The position numbers and the translations under genes were made by a program. This document shows positions 1-8,408 of a DNA stretch of 47,299 nt, piece by piece. Positions within the stretch are counted from its first letter, which is position 1. The number at the start of each line of letters is the position of its first letter. The notes beneath the pieces were generated by a model. It worked only from the letters and a program-made list of their open reading frames with translations. It did not search any database and was not told the DNA's origin. Source of the DNA: Candidatus Hydrogenedentota bacterium (GTDB taxonomy: Bacteria > Hydrogenedentota > Hydrogenedentia > Hydrogenedentales > CAITNO01); NCBI GenBank assembly GCA_903893795.1, contig CAITNO010000147.1:1-47299 (forward strand), in the 5' to 3' direction.

Positions 1-113
1 CCATTGTTCCATGTCTCGAAACACTCCTTGTTTGCTCCCGTGTCCATTCGCGGCCCAATGCCACGAAACAGACAGAGATTACCAAGGGTGCGCGCTCCCG
101 ACCGCCACAAAGG

Positions 114-1238
114 GTGCTTCACTTCTCGACCGGCGTTTACATTCCAGCACAATCCCATGTAACAACAGCAACGAGTGCATTACTGGTGAACGATTATGAA
201 AGGGCTGCCATTACCGAGAAACTGCTGAGCATGATTGATGGTGCGAAGCAGAGCGTGTGCTTAATCTCCCCGATGTGTGAGGACAGCCGGGTCGTTCTAC
301 GTGTGATGAGTCAAGCACAGGGCATATGCCGCATATTGACCGAAATTCGAGAGCGGAAAAGTCATTCTCCCCAGTACAAGGTGCGCAAGTGGCAGCAATT
401 GGACCGCCTCAAATGTTGTGTGCCGCGACATGTACGCAACCTCCGAGCTCTGGTGGGAAAAGGGGTCATGTGTAGAGGTACGAAGGCTTTCCCTCATGCC
501 AAGGTTATTCTCGCAGATGGCCAGTCTGCAATCATATCCTCTGCAAATCTATCTCCGAACAGCCTTGGCGGAGGAGAAGGTTACTCCCTTGAAGCGGGAT
601 TATATATAGAAGATCCGAAGACGGTTTCCTGCCTAGAGGCCCTATTCAACGGGTTGTGGGAGGGATGCCAAATACGCCAGCATATGGTTGATGGTGATGT
701 TTCCATCACTGAAGATGTAGGAAGTCCGTTGGATGTGAATCTGCTTCGCCAAGAGGTAGGCAATGGGCTTCTGATCTGCGCGAACTTGCCTCCCAACAAC
801 GCATCACTCAGCGAGGCTCTTATTGAGTATGTACAAGAAGCGCGACGGAAGGTAACGCTGGTGGCCCTGTCGTTCTATGATACACGCGAATTGCCTACTT
901 TGCATGATGCTCTTCTCCAGGCTATGGGAAGGGGAGTGCGTGTTCGTATTCTTGTGCGGAAGGACCATGAGTTTGGCGACAGTTGGCCAGACCCATCCAC
1001 CGCGGAGCTTCAGGACGCAGGCATGGAAATCACCACGTGCACAGGCCTCCACGCAAAAGGTATTCTTGTTGACGAACAGAATTGTGGTATTTTCTCGGCA
1101 AACATTAACCCGTATTCTCTCGATCCACGACTGCCAACATCACATCTAGAGATTGGGCTCTTCGGGCCGGCAAAGCATGCTATCATGGCACCCTACGCGG
1201 CTTTCCTGACGAGACTTACGAAAGCGAATCGTGACTAG
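114..1238 (+). CDS. Phospholipase D-like (HKD) protein, 5' end uncertain
   Basis: Two complete HxK(x4)D motifs are visible, at H128/K130/D135 and H313/K315/D320 (numbered from the GTG at 114), each followed by an S-A-N segment, as in the phospholipase D superfamily. Members include phosphodiesterases, cardiolipin synthases and nucleases; two motifs in one chain give one active site. No signal peptide or membrane span is evident, so a cytoplasmic role (nuclease or lipid hydrolase) is possible but unproven. The start is doubtful: the frame stays open to the left window edge, GTG 114 has no clear Shine-Dalgarno, and an upstream start outside the window is possible. Base composition is visibly more AT-rich than the genes from 2 kb on, which hints at recent acquisition, for example as part of a defence or mobile segment. 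Family call is firm, substrate unknown. Confidence 0.85.
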   Translation: MLHFSTGVYIPAQSHVTTATSALLVNDYERAAITEKLLSMIDGAKQSVCLISPMCEDSRVVLRVMSQAQGICRILTEIRERKSHSPQYKVRKWQQLDRLKCCVPRHVRNLRALVGKGVMCRGTKAFPHAKVILADGQSAIISSANLSPNSLGGGEGYSLEAGLYIEDPKTVSCLEALFNGLWEGCQIRQHMVDGDVSITEDVGSPLDVNLLRQEVGNGLLICANLPPNNASLSEALIEYVQEARRKVTLVALSFYDTRELPTLHDALLQAMGRGVRVRILVRKDHEFGDSWPDPSTAELQDAGMEITTCTGLHAKGILVDEQNCGIFSANINPYSLDPRLPTSHLEIGLFGPAKHAIMAPYAAFLTRLTKANRD

Positions 1239-1299
1239 CGTTAAAATCAACGTGCTTTTTCAGAAGGCATCAGCTTCGTCGGGTCAGTTTCTTGATCTT

Positions 1300-1368
1300 T
1301 TTTTCGTTCCCGGGGGAGAGGTTTCTTTATTTGGGACTCCCCTGGTGAATTTTTTCGGGAACCAAAAA
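1300..1368. repeat. Nested stem-loop downstream of PLD gene
   Basis: The outer arms TTTTTCGTTCCCG (1300-1312) and CGGGAACCAAAAA (1356-1368) are complementary except for one position. Inside, CCGGGGGAG (1310-1318) and CTCCCCTGG (1337-1345) pair 8 of 9. The T-run and A-run on the outer arms make it a candidate bidirectional terminator for the PLD gene, or the end of an acquired segment. Confidence 0.5.
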
Positions 1369-1510
1369 GTGAATTTACAGAGCGAATTTTCTGGGTAATT
1401 CGGACTGGACTGGAAGCACTGCTGAGGATGCACGGGTAATGTTAGCGGCCGCAGTTGGCGAAGGGTGTCAGGTTGCGCGCGGGGACGCAAGAAAATCCGA
1501 TCAAATCCGA

Positions 1511-1570
1511 GTATACCAACACCCGCTATATTGGTATACTTTCGCAGGGCTTTGGTATACCCGTGCGAAA
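1511..1570. promoter_or_regulatory. Overlapping inverted repeats with three TTGGTATAC boxes
   Basis: GTATACCAA (1511-1519) is a perfect inverted match to TTGGTATAC (1531-1539), and TTGGTATAC recurs at 1552-1560. A second palindrome, TTTCGCAGGG (1540-1549) with CCGTGCGAAA (1561-1570), matches 9 of 10 and encloses the third box. The arrangement ends about 20 bases before a good sigma70 -35 element. It could be an operator cluster or alternative RNA hairpins; no regulator gene is adjacent. Confidence 0.5.
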
Positions 1571-1591
1571 AAATACTAGAATGGCAACTAC

Positions 1592-1619
1592 TTGACAATA
1601 CTATAGTTACGGATATTCT
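1592..1619 (+). promoter_or_regulatory. Sigma70-like promoter
   Basis: TTGACA at 1592-1597 and TATTCT at 1614-1619 are separated by 16 bases in an AT-rich context. The nearest gene on this strand begins at 1874, leaving a leader of about 245 bases. Confidence 0.45.
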
Positions 1620-1873
1620 AACAAGAAAACGTATTACCCCGTTGGGATATCCGGACGAAGCGACTACCCATGTCCTTGGTCACACACAATAATGGCTCAC
1701 GCAGCGCCCGCGGTAGAAAACGTTGGCCATTTCCCTGATCTGTTCCGTCCATCTTGGCCATCATCCGTTCCTCTAATGCTTGCAACGACGCTCCCCGCCG
1801 CTGTTGACAACTCCTGCCGTCCGGTCTATTGTATGGTTATGCTCCAAACCGCCCCGACCAGGGAGGATAAACA

Positions 1874-2797
1874 ATGTTGATACCGCGAGTTCGGCCCGTG
1901 CGGCGTCAGCGCCGCCCGGTCTATCCCACCCGTCCCGAAGTGGCGCGGGACCCCGAACTGCTCCGCCGCCACACGCCGTCGGCGTGGAGGAAGTCGACGC
2001 AGGTGACGGCCGCGCTGTCCATCCTGATCGCTTCGGGATGCAACGGTGGCGGTAATCCAAAAGGCGGAAAGGCGGAGAAAGTTGCGCCCGTCTTTGAGCA
2101 CGGCGAAGGGCGCGGCGTGGTGGGGTGCGTCATGGTCACGCCGCCGGTCTTTGTCTCCGAGGAGGAGGCGCTCCAGCTCATCTCGGACGAACTGGGCAGG
2201 GTCGGACTAACCATGTCCAAGCAGAACGTGACGCTGGACAGGGTGCTTGTGCCCCGGGTCATATTCACCGGCTTCGATCCGAAGACCCAGCAGCCCAAGC
2301 GCGAGGAAAAGCAGTTTCCGCTGGTGGTTGACCTGATGGACCCGGTGAAGAGTGTGGCCGTCGAATTTGTCGGCACGCAGGACTGCCTGCAGCTCGGCGG
2401 CGAGCCTGCCCGAATAAGCATACAGGACTATGACTGCCGGGGGGTGGCGGCCAAGGTCGGCGAGGTGATTCGCCAGACCCGCAAGGCGCCCAGGATGCAC
2501 TATGGCCTGTTTTATGACCCCATGCTCACGGCGAATATGCCCCCTAAGCCCAAACCGGAAACCAAGGGAAAACAGGAACCGGTAAACCCCACGGGCACGT
2601 CGAATTCGCTGGAGGTCCTCGGCGCCAAACTGCGCAACCTGGCCGCATCGGTCGAGGTGGAAGACAAGGCCAAGACCGCCGCCTGGCAGGAACAGTGTAG
2701 GCAGGTGTACGACGACGCCAAGAAGGAATCGCTCGAACTCCTCCGCGCCCAGGTGAAGGATTTCATCGAATGGCTCAAGGGCCAGGGCACAATCTAA
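1874..2797 (+). CDS. Putative lipoprotein of unknown function
   Basis: A 307-residue protein that I do not recognise. The start is well supported by a GGGAGG ribosome site 7 bases before ATG. After a long, arginine-rich N-terminus (about 42 residues) comes a hydrophobic stretch ending in an A-S-G-C lipobox-like sequence near residue 54, so export as a lipoprotein is plausible, although the pre-signal region is unusually long. The middle (about residues 75-200) is a folded alpha/beta-looking domain. A proline/lysine linker (about 222-240) leads to a charged, probably helical C-terminus. It stands alone, between the hairpin-rich spacer and a spacer holding a paired inverted repeat. The long basic N-terminus could also mean that the true start lies downstream. 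Confidence 0.7.
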   Translation: MLIPRVRPVRRQRRPVYPTRPEVARDPELLRRHTPSAWRKSTQVTAALSILIASGCNGGGNPKGGKAEKVAPVFEHGEGRGVVGCVMVTPPVFVSEEEALQLISDELGRVGLTMSKQNVTLDRVLVPRVIFTGFDPKTQQPKREEKQFPLVVDLMDPVKSVAVEFVGTQDCLQLGGEPARISIQDYDCRGVAAKVGEVIRQTRKAPRMHYGLFYDPMLTANMPPKPKPETKGKQEPVNPTGTSNSLEVLGAKLRNLAASVEVEDKAKTAAWQEQCRQVYDDAKKESLELLRAQVKDFIEWLKGQGTI

Positions 2798-2832
2798 CGT
2801 CATAATGATTACACGCGGCGGAACGCACTATA

Positions 2833-3003
2833 GAGTGCGGCGACAGCGACGCCGCTTTGGCTGGAGTATCAAGAGCGACTTGGACACCTCAAGAGAGGCC
2901 AGACAAAGCGCTGACAAGACCTGCGGGTTCCATGCAGAGTGCGAGGGGCAGTAGAATGATGGGCGCTGAACACAGCCAAAGCGGCGGCGTTGCCGCCGCA
3001 CTC
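2833..3003. repeat. Paired inverted repeat (30-base arms)
   Basis: Arms at 2833-2862 and 2974-3003 are reverse complements with only a few mismatches, mainly in the centre. Each arm is itself a hairpin: the right arm has GCGGCGGC and GCCGCCGC around a 3-base loop. The arms flank about 110 bases without a gene, between the lipoprotein and the GH36-like gene. It looks like a dispersed palindromic element. Confidence 0.65.
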
Positions 3004-3081
3004 CAAATCCCGGCGCTGGGTGGTTGGAGGGTTCTTGGCCCTGCTGTGCTACCATGAGGCCTTACCAGTGGAGGTCTTGTC

Positions 3082-6012
3082 ATGGGTATGGCGGCTTTGT
3101 TGTCGGCGCTTGTGCTGTTTGCCGGGGCGGATGCCCGGCTGGAAACCACCCCCACCGCGGTCATCCTGCATTGCGGCGATGAATCGCTGGCGGTTTCGCT
3201 GGCCTGTCCCGCCCTGCGGCTGGCGGGCGTGACCGACCCTTTGGGCAGCCTGTCCCCCAAGTCGGTGACAGGCGACCTGGCCAAGGGCGATTCACTCAAG
3301 GTCGTCTATGACCCGATACAACTCCCGGCCGGTGGTGTATTGGAGGCGGAACTGGACCTGGCCTGGTCGCCGCAGGAACAGGTGCTTCGAAAGGGACTAC
3401 GGCTGCGTGCGGCGGGCATCCCGGCACCCGTCAAACTGGAGGAGCTCATCTTTGACACGCTTGATGCCACGCCCGTGCAGAAGTTCCGGCCCCAGCCGCC
3501 GCAGAGCTACCCGGTGTTCATTAAAGGTTTCTTCCTGGGCGTCGAGTTCCCCGTCGCGTCAACGCGCGTCGGAGGCGGCTCGGTCATACTGGCTTCAAAA
3601 CCCCTTTGCGGAATCCCTTCTGATGCCTGGTATGAAAGCCGCAAGGCCGTGTACGGTCCTGCCGAGGCCGGGCAGGAAGTGCTCGCCTTTCACCGTTACA
3701 TCGAGGCGCACCGACCCGCGCCGAAGGGGCTGCATTTCAACTACAACTCCTGGTGGACCTCGCCGGTGCCCTTCACCGAGGCCGACATTCTTGGCCTGAT
3801 GAAGCAGTTCGAGGACAACCTGTACAAGAAACAGGGCGTGGGGCTCGACTCGTTCACCATCGACATGGGCTGGTCCGACCCGATGGGCGTCTGGGACATC
3901 GACAAGAAACTGTTCCCCGACGGGTTCACCAAGATTCAGGCGGGTGCCGAGGCCATGGGCAGCCGCCTGGGCCTGTGGTGCTCCCCGTCGTCGTGCTATC
4001 CGCCCGCGGTGGACCCGCAATGGGCGATGGACCACGGCTATGAAAGTTTCGAGGTGCCGGGCACCACGGTGCGCCTGCTCAGCCTTGCGGGTGAGAAGTA
4101 CCAGGCCAAGTATGCGTCCTCCATCGGCGGCATCGCGAAGCAATACCACCTGGGCCAGATAAAGCTCGACGGGCTCAACCCCGGCGGCGCCGATTACATG
4201 GCAGGCAACTGGACGTCGGACGCCACCGCGGAAGGCGCGTGCAAGGCCTTTGACGCGATGCGCGAAGGCAGTCCCGAGGCCTGGCTCGAAGCCACCTACA
4301 GCGCCTACGCCAGCCCGTGGTGGCTGTTCCACGTCAACTCGGTCATTGGCTGCTTCGGCGACGACTCGCCCCACGGCCGCGTCCCCTGCCCGGTCTATCG
4401 CGAGAGCTACACGACCGGTCGCGACTACTTCAACCTGCAGGGGGCCGACCGGCTGCCCTCGCCCATCCCGGCGCAGGAGATTCTCGGCGTCATCCACCAG
4501 AGCGACGAGCCATTCATGAACGACGCCGTCACCACCATCCTGCGCGGCCATGCCTTTGTGCCGCTCTATGTGAACCCAAAATACATGGACGACAACCGCT
4601 GGGCCATGCTCGCCGGGCTTATCAAATGGTCCCGCGCCAACGCGGAATTGCTGACCGCGCCGAACACACTGCCGCTGCGCCCCGCGACCTGGCTCAATAA
4701 CGGCACCCCCTGGCTGTCCTTCACCGCACCCATGCCACACGAACCCTATGGCTATGCGCATTGGGCCGCCGACAGGGGCCTGGTGCTGCTGCGCAATCCA
4801 TGGATCGCAGCACAGAGCTATCCTGTGAAAATAGACCTCGCCGTAAAGGGTCCTGTGCATGCCGTCAGCCTCTACCCCGAGCCGCGCGTCTACGGCGATG
4901 CACTGTATACCGGGCAGACCCTGGACGTGCCCCTTGCGCCCTATGAAACGGTCGTGCTGTCCTTCGCCACCGGCGATGCGCCGCAGGGTCTTCCCAATTC
5001 GGCAAACGCTGTGAACACAGTTCTTGCCAACACGCTTACCAAGCCCGGCATATCCTTGAGCAGTGTCGTCTTCGATGAAGTACCGCAACCCTACGGCGCC
5101 GACCACACCTCCCTCGCACCCGCCTCCGGAAAAGCCTTGGAACTGGAGGCCGACTTCCAGTTCAAAGGTGCCTTCACTGGAAGCGCCGAGCCTGCCGGCT
5201 CTTCAGCGCGCACACGTGTGCTGATCCTATTCGAAGGCAAAACCGTCCCCGAAGCCTCGGGCACGCTCCAAGTCAACGGCAAGGACATCCCGCTCCGCGC
5301 CATCCGTTCCGATGCCGGTTTCACCGCCACGGGTGCCGCCGCGCCCGAATGCTGGCAATTCCTCGAAGGCGTGCTGCCCGAAGATGGTGGCAAGGTTTCG
5401 CTGCGCGCCAGCACGCAGGACCCCAACGCCAGCGTATCGGTCTGGCTGCTGGCCGACAAGCCCGGCAAAGGCACACCCGATACGTCCAACGCCTTGCCCT
5501 CGCCCGAATGGATTTCACTGGACGGCGTCTCCTTGCTTGAACCACAGTCCGCCTCCACTGCGGGAAAAGAAGTGCACAAGACCGCGACGGTGGAGAAGAT
5601 CGACGGTGTCTTCCTCGACACCCTCGATCCCGTCTCCGTCAAGCAGGGCTTCGGCGAACTCAAGAAGAACCGCAGCGTGTGGGACAAGGAGATTATGATC
5701 GGCGGAAAGCATTTCCGCCGCGGCCTCGGCACCCACGCCAACGGCGAGATCGTCTACAACCTGGACGGCAAATACCGCGCGTTCCAGGCCTGGGCTGGGC
5801 CTGACATGGCCACCAACGGCTCCATGGGCTTCACGGTGCTCGTGGACGGGCAGAAGCGCTGGGAGTCGGGCCGGATGCTGCGCGGCGACGCGGCCAAGCG
5901 CGTCGAGATCGACCTGACGAACGCAAAAGAGCTGCGCCTGGTCGTCGACGACGGCGGCGACAGCATCGGCGGCGACCACGCCGACTGGGCCGACGCGCGG
6001 CTGCTGAAGTAG
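3082..6012 (+). CDS. Secreted GH36/melibiase-like glycoside hydrolase with C-terminal NPCBM domain
   Basis: A 976-residue exported enzyme probably acting on alpha-galactosides or related sugars outside the cytoplasm. GGAGG lies 7 bases before the ATG, and the first 18 residues form a signal peptide ending A-D-A. A beta-rich N-terminal domain (about 20-220) precedes a TIM-barrel region (about 235-560) with I-D-M-G-W at 260-264 and I-K-L-D-G at 360-364. D363 sits where the nucleophile of clan GH-D enzymes (K-x-D) is expected. After a beta-sandwich and linker, residues about 843-976 form a typical NPCBM carbohydrate-binding domain, with R-G-L-G-T-H-A, V-D-D-G-G-D and the final D-H-A-D-W-A-D-A. 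The acid/base residue could not be assigned, so the exact GH family and substrate remain open. It forms its own transcription unit. Confidence 0.85.
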   Translation: MGMAALLSALVLFAGADARLETTPTAVILHCGDESLAVSLACPALRLAGVTDPLGSLSPKSVTGDLAKGDSLKVVYDPIQLPAGGVLEAELDLAWSPQEQVLRKGLRLRAAGIPAPVKLEELIFDTLDATPVQKFRPQPPQSYPVFIKGFFLGVEFPVASTRVGGGSVILASKPLCGIPSDAWYESRKAVYGPAEAGQEVLAFHRYIEAHRPAPKGLHFNYNSWWTSPVPFTEADILGLMKQFEDNLYKKQGVGLDSFTIDMGWSDPMGVWDIDKKLFPDGFTKIQAGAEAMGSRLGLWCSPSSCYPPAVDPQWAMDHGYESFEVPGTTVRLLSLAGEKYQAKYASSIGGIAKQYHLGQIKLDGLNPGGADYMAGNWTSDATAEGACKAFDAMREGSPEAWLEATYSAYASPWWLFHVNSVIGCFGDDSPHGRVPCPVYRESYTTGRDYFNLQGADRLPSPIPAQEILGVIHQSDEPFMNDAVTTILRGHAFVPLYVNPKYMDDNRWAMLAGLIKWSRANAELLTAPNTLPLRPATWLNNGTPWLSFTAPMPHEPYGYAHWAADRGLVLLRNPWIAAQSYPVKIDLAVKGPVHAVSLYPEPRVYGDALYTGQTLDVPLAPYETVVLSFATGDAPQGLPNSANAVNTVLANTLTKPGISLSSVVFDEVPQPYGADHTSLAPASGKALELEADFQFKGAFTGSAEPAGSSARTRVLILFEGKTVPEASGTLQVNGKDIPLRAIRSDAGFTATGAAAPECWQFLEGVLPEDGGKVSLRASTQDPNASVSVWLLADKPGKGTPDTSNALPSPEWISLDGVSLLEPQSASTAGKEVHKTATVEKIDGVFLDTLDPVSVKQGFGELKKNRSVWDKEIMIGGKHFRRGLGTHANGEIVYNLDGKYRAFQAWAGPDMATNGSMGFTVLVDGQKRWESGRMLRGDAAKRVEIDLTNAKELRLVVDDGGDSIGGDHADWADARLLK

Positions 6013-6022
6013 GGAGCCCGCA

Positions 6023-6047
6023 CCGAAGCCGAGCGCACCGGCTTTGG
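6023..6047 (+). terminator. Candidate hairpin after the GH36-like gene
   Basis: CCGAAGCCG (6023-6031) and CGGCTTTGG (6039-6047) pair at 8 of 9 positions around a 7-base loop, 10 bases after the stop codon. There is no strong U-tract, so termination is only a suggestion. Confidence 0.35.
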
Positions 6048-6171
6048 CTGTCATCCAAACCCCGGTGATATGATAGGTGTTGGGTTGGTGCGTTGCGCCT
6101 TGCTTTGCAAGACTTCACGCACCCCACTTTCGGACCTTGTTCGGACATTATCGTAAGGAGGGTTTTGGACC

Positions 6172-6642
6172 ATGACAGGACAGGAAGCGGCCGCAATTGT
6201 GCGCCAGGAGCGCAGGTGTCTGACGCATATTCTCCAGGCGTACCCGCCGGACAAAGGCGGGTTCGTCCCCGCGCCGGGCATGATGACCGCGGCGCAGCAG
6301 GTCAACCATGTCGCCCAGACGATTCGCTGGTTTGCCAAGGGCGCCTTCGGCGGCGGATTCGACATGGACTTCGAAAAGATGGAGGCGGATAACCGCGCGG
6401 ATATCACCTGGAACGAGGCAACGCGCAGGATCAACGCCGCCTACGACGATTTCATCGCCTTCCTGGAAACACTGAGCAACGGCAAACTCGATGTGCCCAT
6501 GCCCGCCAACCCCATTGCCCCGGAGGGCGCGCCGCGCTCGGTTGTCATCTTCGCCCAAAACGATCATACGGCCCACCACCGCGGCGCGCTGTCGGTCTAT
6601 CTGCGCCTGCTCGGCGTGGTTCCGCCGATGGTCTACGGGTGA
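6172..6642 (+). CDS. DinB/YfiT-fold protein
   Basis: A 156-residue four-helix-bundle protein of the DinB superfamily, a group of metal-binding proteins that includes thiol transferases and many stress proteins of unknown reaction. Typical features are the N-V-H-like helix containing Q-V-N-H-V (His near residue 46) and the C-terminal helix Q-N-D-H-T-A-H-H-R-G (His near 126, 129 and 130), which together form the three-histidine metal site. The C-terminus G-V-V-P-P-M-V-Y-G is usual for the family. AAGGAGG precedes the ATG by about 10 bases. It is monocistronic, between the GH36-like gene and the PilT-like gene; nothing nearby points to a specific role. Confidence 0.85.
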   Translation: MTGQEAAAIVRQERRCLTHILQAYPPDKGGFVPAPGMMTAAQQVNHVAQTIRWFAKGAFGGGFDMDFEKMEADNRADITWNEATRRINAAYDDFIAFLETLSNGKLDVPMPANPIAPEGAPRSVVIFAQNDHTAHHRGALSVYLRLLGVVPPMVYG

Positions 6643-6776
6643 GGTCCGCCACGCTCAAGCGCGCGCACCGGTCCATCGCGGCCTGGGGGGAAACAGGGGA
6701 CAGGACAACGAAAACTCTGCAATTCGATAAATGGGGAAAAACGGGCCGTATTGCAGTTACAACCCCGCGCCGCGCT

Positions 6777-6806
6777 TTGACTTGCGCAATATGGCCGTGC
6801 TAGGAT
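6777..6806 (+). promoter_or_regulatory. Promoter of the PilT-like gene
   Basis: TTGACT (6777-6782) and TAGGAT (6801-6806) are 18 bases apart, with an extended -10 TG at 6798-6799. The leader to the ATG at 6894 is about 80 bases. Confidence 0.5.
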
Positions 6807-6893
6807 TAGGATCCTTTTGTGTGATCCCGCGCCGGTCTTCGGCGGCAAATCGGGTAGGGCTGAAATCGCGATTTCGCACGGAATGTACCTATC

Positions 6894-8387
6894 ATGTTCA
6901 TTGGAAGCCAGACCACCAGCACCCTTTTGGACGTCTTCCGCACCGGCCTCACGGAGGTGATTCGCGCCACGGGACTTCCCGCGGAGGTCAAGTTCAACTG
7001 CGAGTACTGTTCCATTATCGCGAAGGGCGCGGACATGTCGAACCGCATCGACATGATGCGGATCATCCTCATGGCCAAAAACGCCGTTCCGCAGGAGGAA
7101 CTGGACAAGGCCCTTACCTCCACGCGCGTGAACGGCCGCATCAAGTACGAGGAGGGGCTCATAAAGATTACCCTGCCCCCCTTCGAATGGCGCCAGCTTC
7201 CGGCGCTGCTGCCCGTCGACGCGCTCGTTGAGCATTACTGCAAGCATTCGCTGCGCTCTCAAACCTGGGAGCTGGCGGTGGAGTCCTACACCGATTCGGA
7301 CTTCAACATCAACGTGCTCATCGAGGAGATGAAACGCTGCAAGGCGTCCGATCTCCATCTGCGCGCAGGCAACAAGCCCTTCATCCGGGTGGACAACGAA
7401 CTTCAGGCGCTGGAGCACTGCCCCGCCCTCACCGCCGAGGACATGCACAAGTTCATTTTCCAGCTCGGCGGTCCGAGCGAAATCCGCCTGCTGGAAACGG
7501 AGCGGGAATCGAGCTTCCAGTACCACGCCGTGGGCGTGGGCTACCTGCGCTGCAGCGGCTATGTCAAGCAGGGCGCCATGGGGTTGGCCATCCGCCTGAT
7601 CCCCGAAGCGCCATTGCCGTTCACGGCGCTGAACATACCCGATGTGGTTGCCGCAGTGTGCTATAAGCACCGCGGCCTCTTCCTCGTTTGCGGTGTGACC
7701 GGCTCGGGCAAGTCCACCACGCTCGCCGCCATGATTGATTACATCAACGAGCGCAGGCGCTGCCACATCATCACGGTCGAGGACCCCATCGAATACGTGT
7801 ACACCGACAAGAGCAGCATCATCTCGCAGCGGCAGGTGGGGCGCGACACGCACTCCTTTGCCAACGCCCTGCGCGGCGCGCTGCGCGAAGACCCGGACGT
7901 GATTCTCGTGGGCGAAATGCGTGACATCGAGACCATTCGCGCGGGCCTGAGCGCCGCCGAAACGGGCCACCTCGTGTTCAGCACGCTGCATACCACGACG
8001 GCCGTGGACACCGTAAACCGCATGATCAGTTACTTCCCGCAGACCGAGCGCGACCTGATTCGCCAGGAAATCGCCTACACGCTCCAGGGCGTGGTGTGCC
8101 AGCGCCTGCTCAAGCGGATCGGCGGCGGCCGCATCCCGGCGGTGGAAATTCTGCTCGGCGGAAAGCCCATCGTGCGCGATGCCATCCTGGACGGCGACCT
8201 CGACAAGCTCTACGGCATCATCGAAGTGGACAGCGACATGCGCAGCTTTGACCAGTACGCCGTGGAACTCTTCCAGAAGGGCCTCGTCACCCGCGAGGAG
8301 GCCATTTCCGCCTGCGCCAACGAGGAGGGCTTTGCCCGCGTCATCTCCGGCATCAAGTCCACCGAAGGCCGCAAGCTGCTCAAGTAA
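6894..8387 (+). CDS. PilT-like type IV pilus/secretion ATPase with N-terminal extension
   Basis: A 497-residue ATPase of the type II/IV secretion superfamily, closest by eye to PilT/PilU twitching-motility ATPases, which drive pilus retraction from the inner membrane base. The conserved core begins near residue 140, with the family signature A-S-D-L-H-L. Walker A is G-V-T-G-S-G-K-S-T (267-275), the Asp-box region V-E-D-P-I-E-Y follows, the Walker B motif has E341 (V-G-E-M-R-D), and the His box H-L-V-F-S-T-L-H-T has a His at 366. PilT proteins are usually about 350 residues; the extra ~130 N-terminal residues here form a separate domain I do not recognise. No pilin, PilB, PilC or other pilus gene is in the window, so this is an orphan copy. 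It converges on the minus-strand membrane protein, with only 21 bases between stop codons. Confidence 0.9.
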   Translation: MFIGSQTTSTLLDVFRTGLTEVIRATGLPAEVKFNCEYCSIIAKGADMSNRIDMMRIILMAKNAVPQEELDKALTSTRVNGRIKYEEGLIKITLPPFEWRQLPALLPVDALVEHYCKHSLRSQTWELAVESYTDSDFNINVLIEEMKRCKASDLHLRAGNKPFIRVDNELQALEHCPALTAEDMHKFIFQLGGPSEIRLLETERESSFQYHAVGVGYLRCSGYVKQGAMGLAIRLIPEAPLPFTALNIPDVVAAVCYKHRGLFLVCGVTGSGKSTTLAAMIDYINERRRCHIITVEDPIEYVYTDKSSIISQRQVGRDTHSFANALRGALREDPDVILVGEMRDIETIRAGLSAAETGHLVFSTLHTTTAVDTVNRMISYFPQTERDLIRQEIAYTLQGVVCQRLLKRIGGGRIPAVEILLGGKPIVRDAILDGDLDKLYGIIEVDSDMRSFDQYAVELFQKGLVTREEAISACANEEGFARVISGIKSTEGRKLLK

Positions 8388-8408
8388 TTCTTGCCGGGGC
8401 CACGACGG

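Larger units (their letters stand above)
1239..1873. other. AT-richer non-coding spacer with hairpins
   Basis: This 635-base gap holds no convincing gene. It contains a nested hairpin just after the PLD gene, a group of overlapping inverted repeats around 1511-1570, and a sigma70-like promoter at 1592-1619 (listed separately). Short open frames here lack ribosome sites and look random. The composition resembles the PLD gene rather than the downstream genes, so the PLD gene and this spacer may have arrived together. Confidence 0.5.

Noticed and set aside
3595..5106. 503-codon minus-strand frame
   Set aside because: Lies fully inside the GH36-like gene and has low-complexity Gly/Val/Arg composition.
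6633..7991. 452-codon minus-strand frame
   Set aside because: Antisense to the PilT-like ATPase, which has clear Walker motifs.
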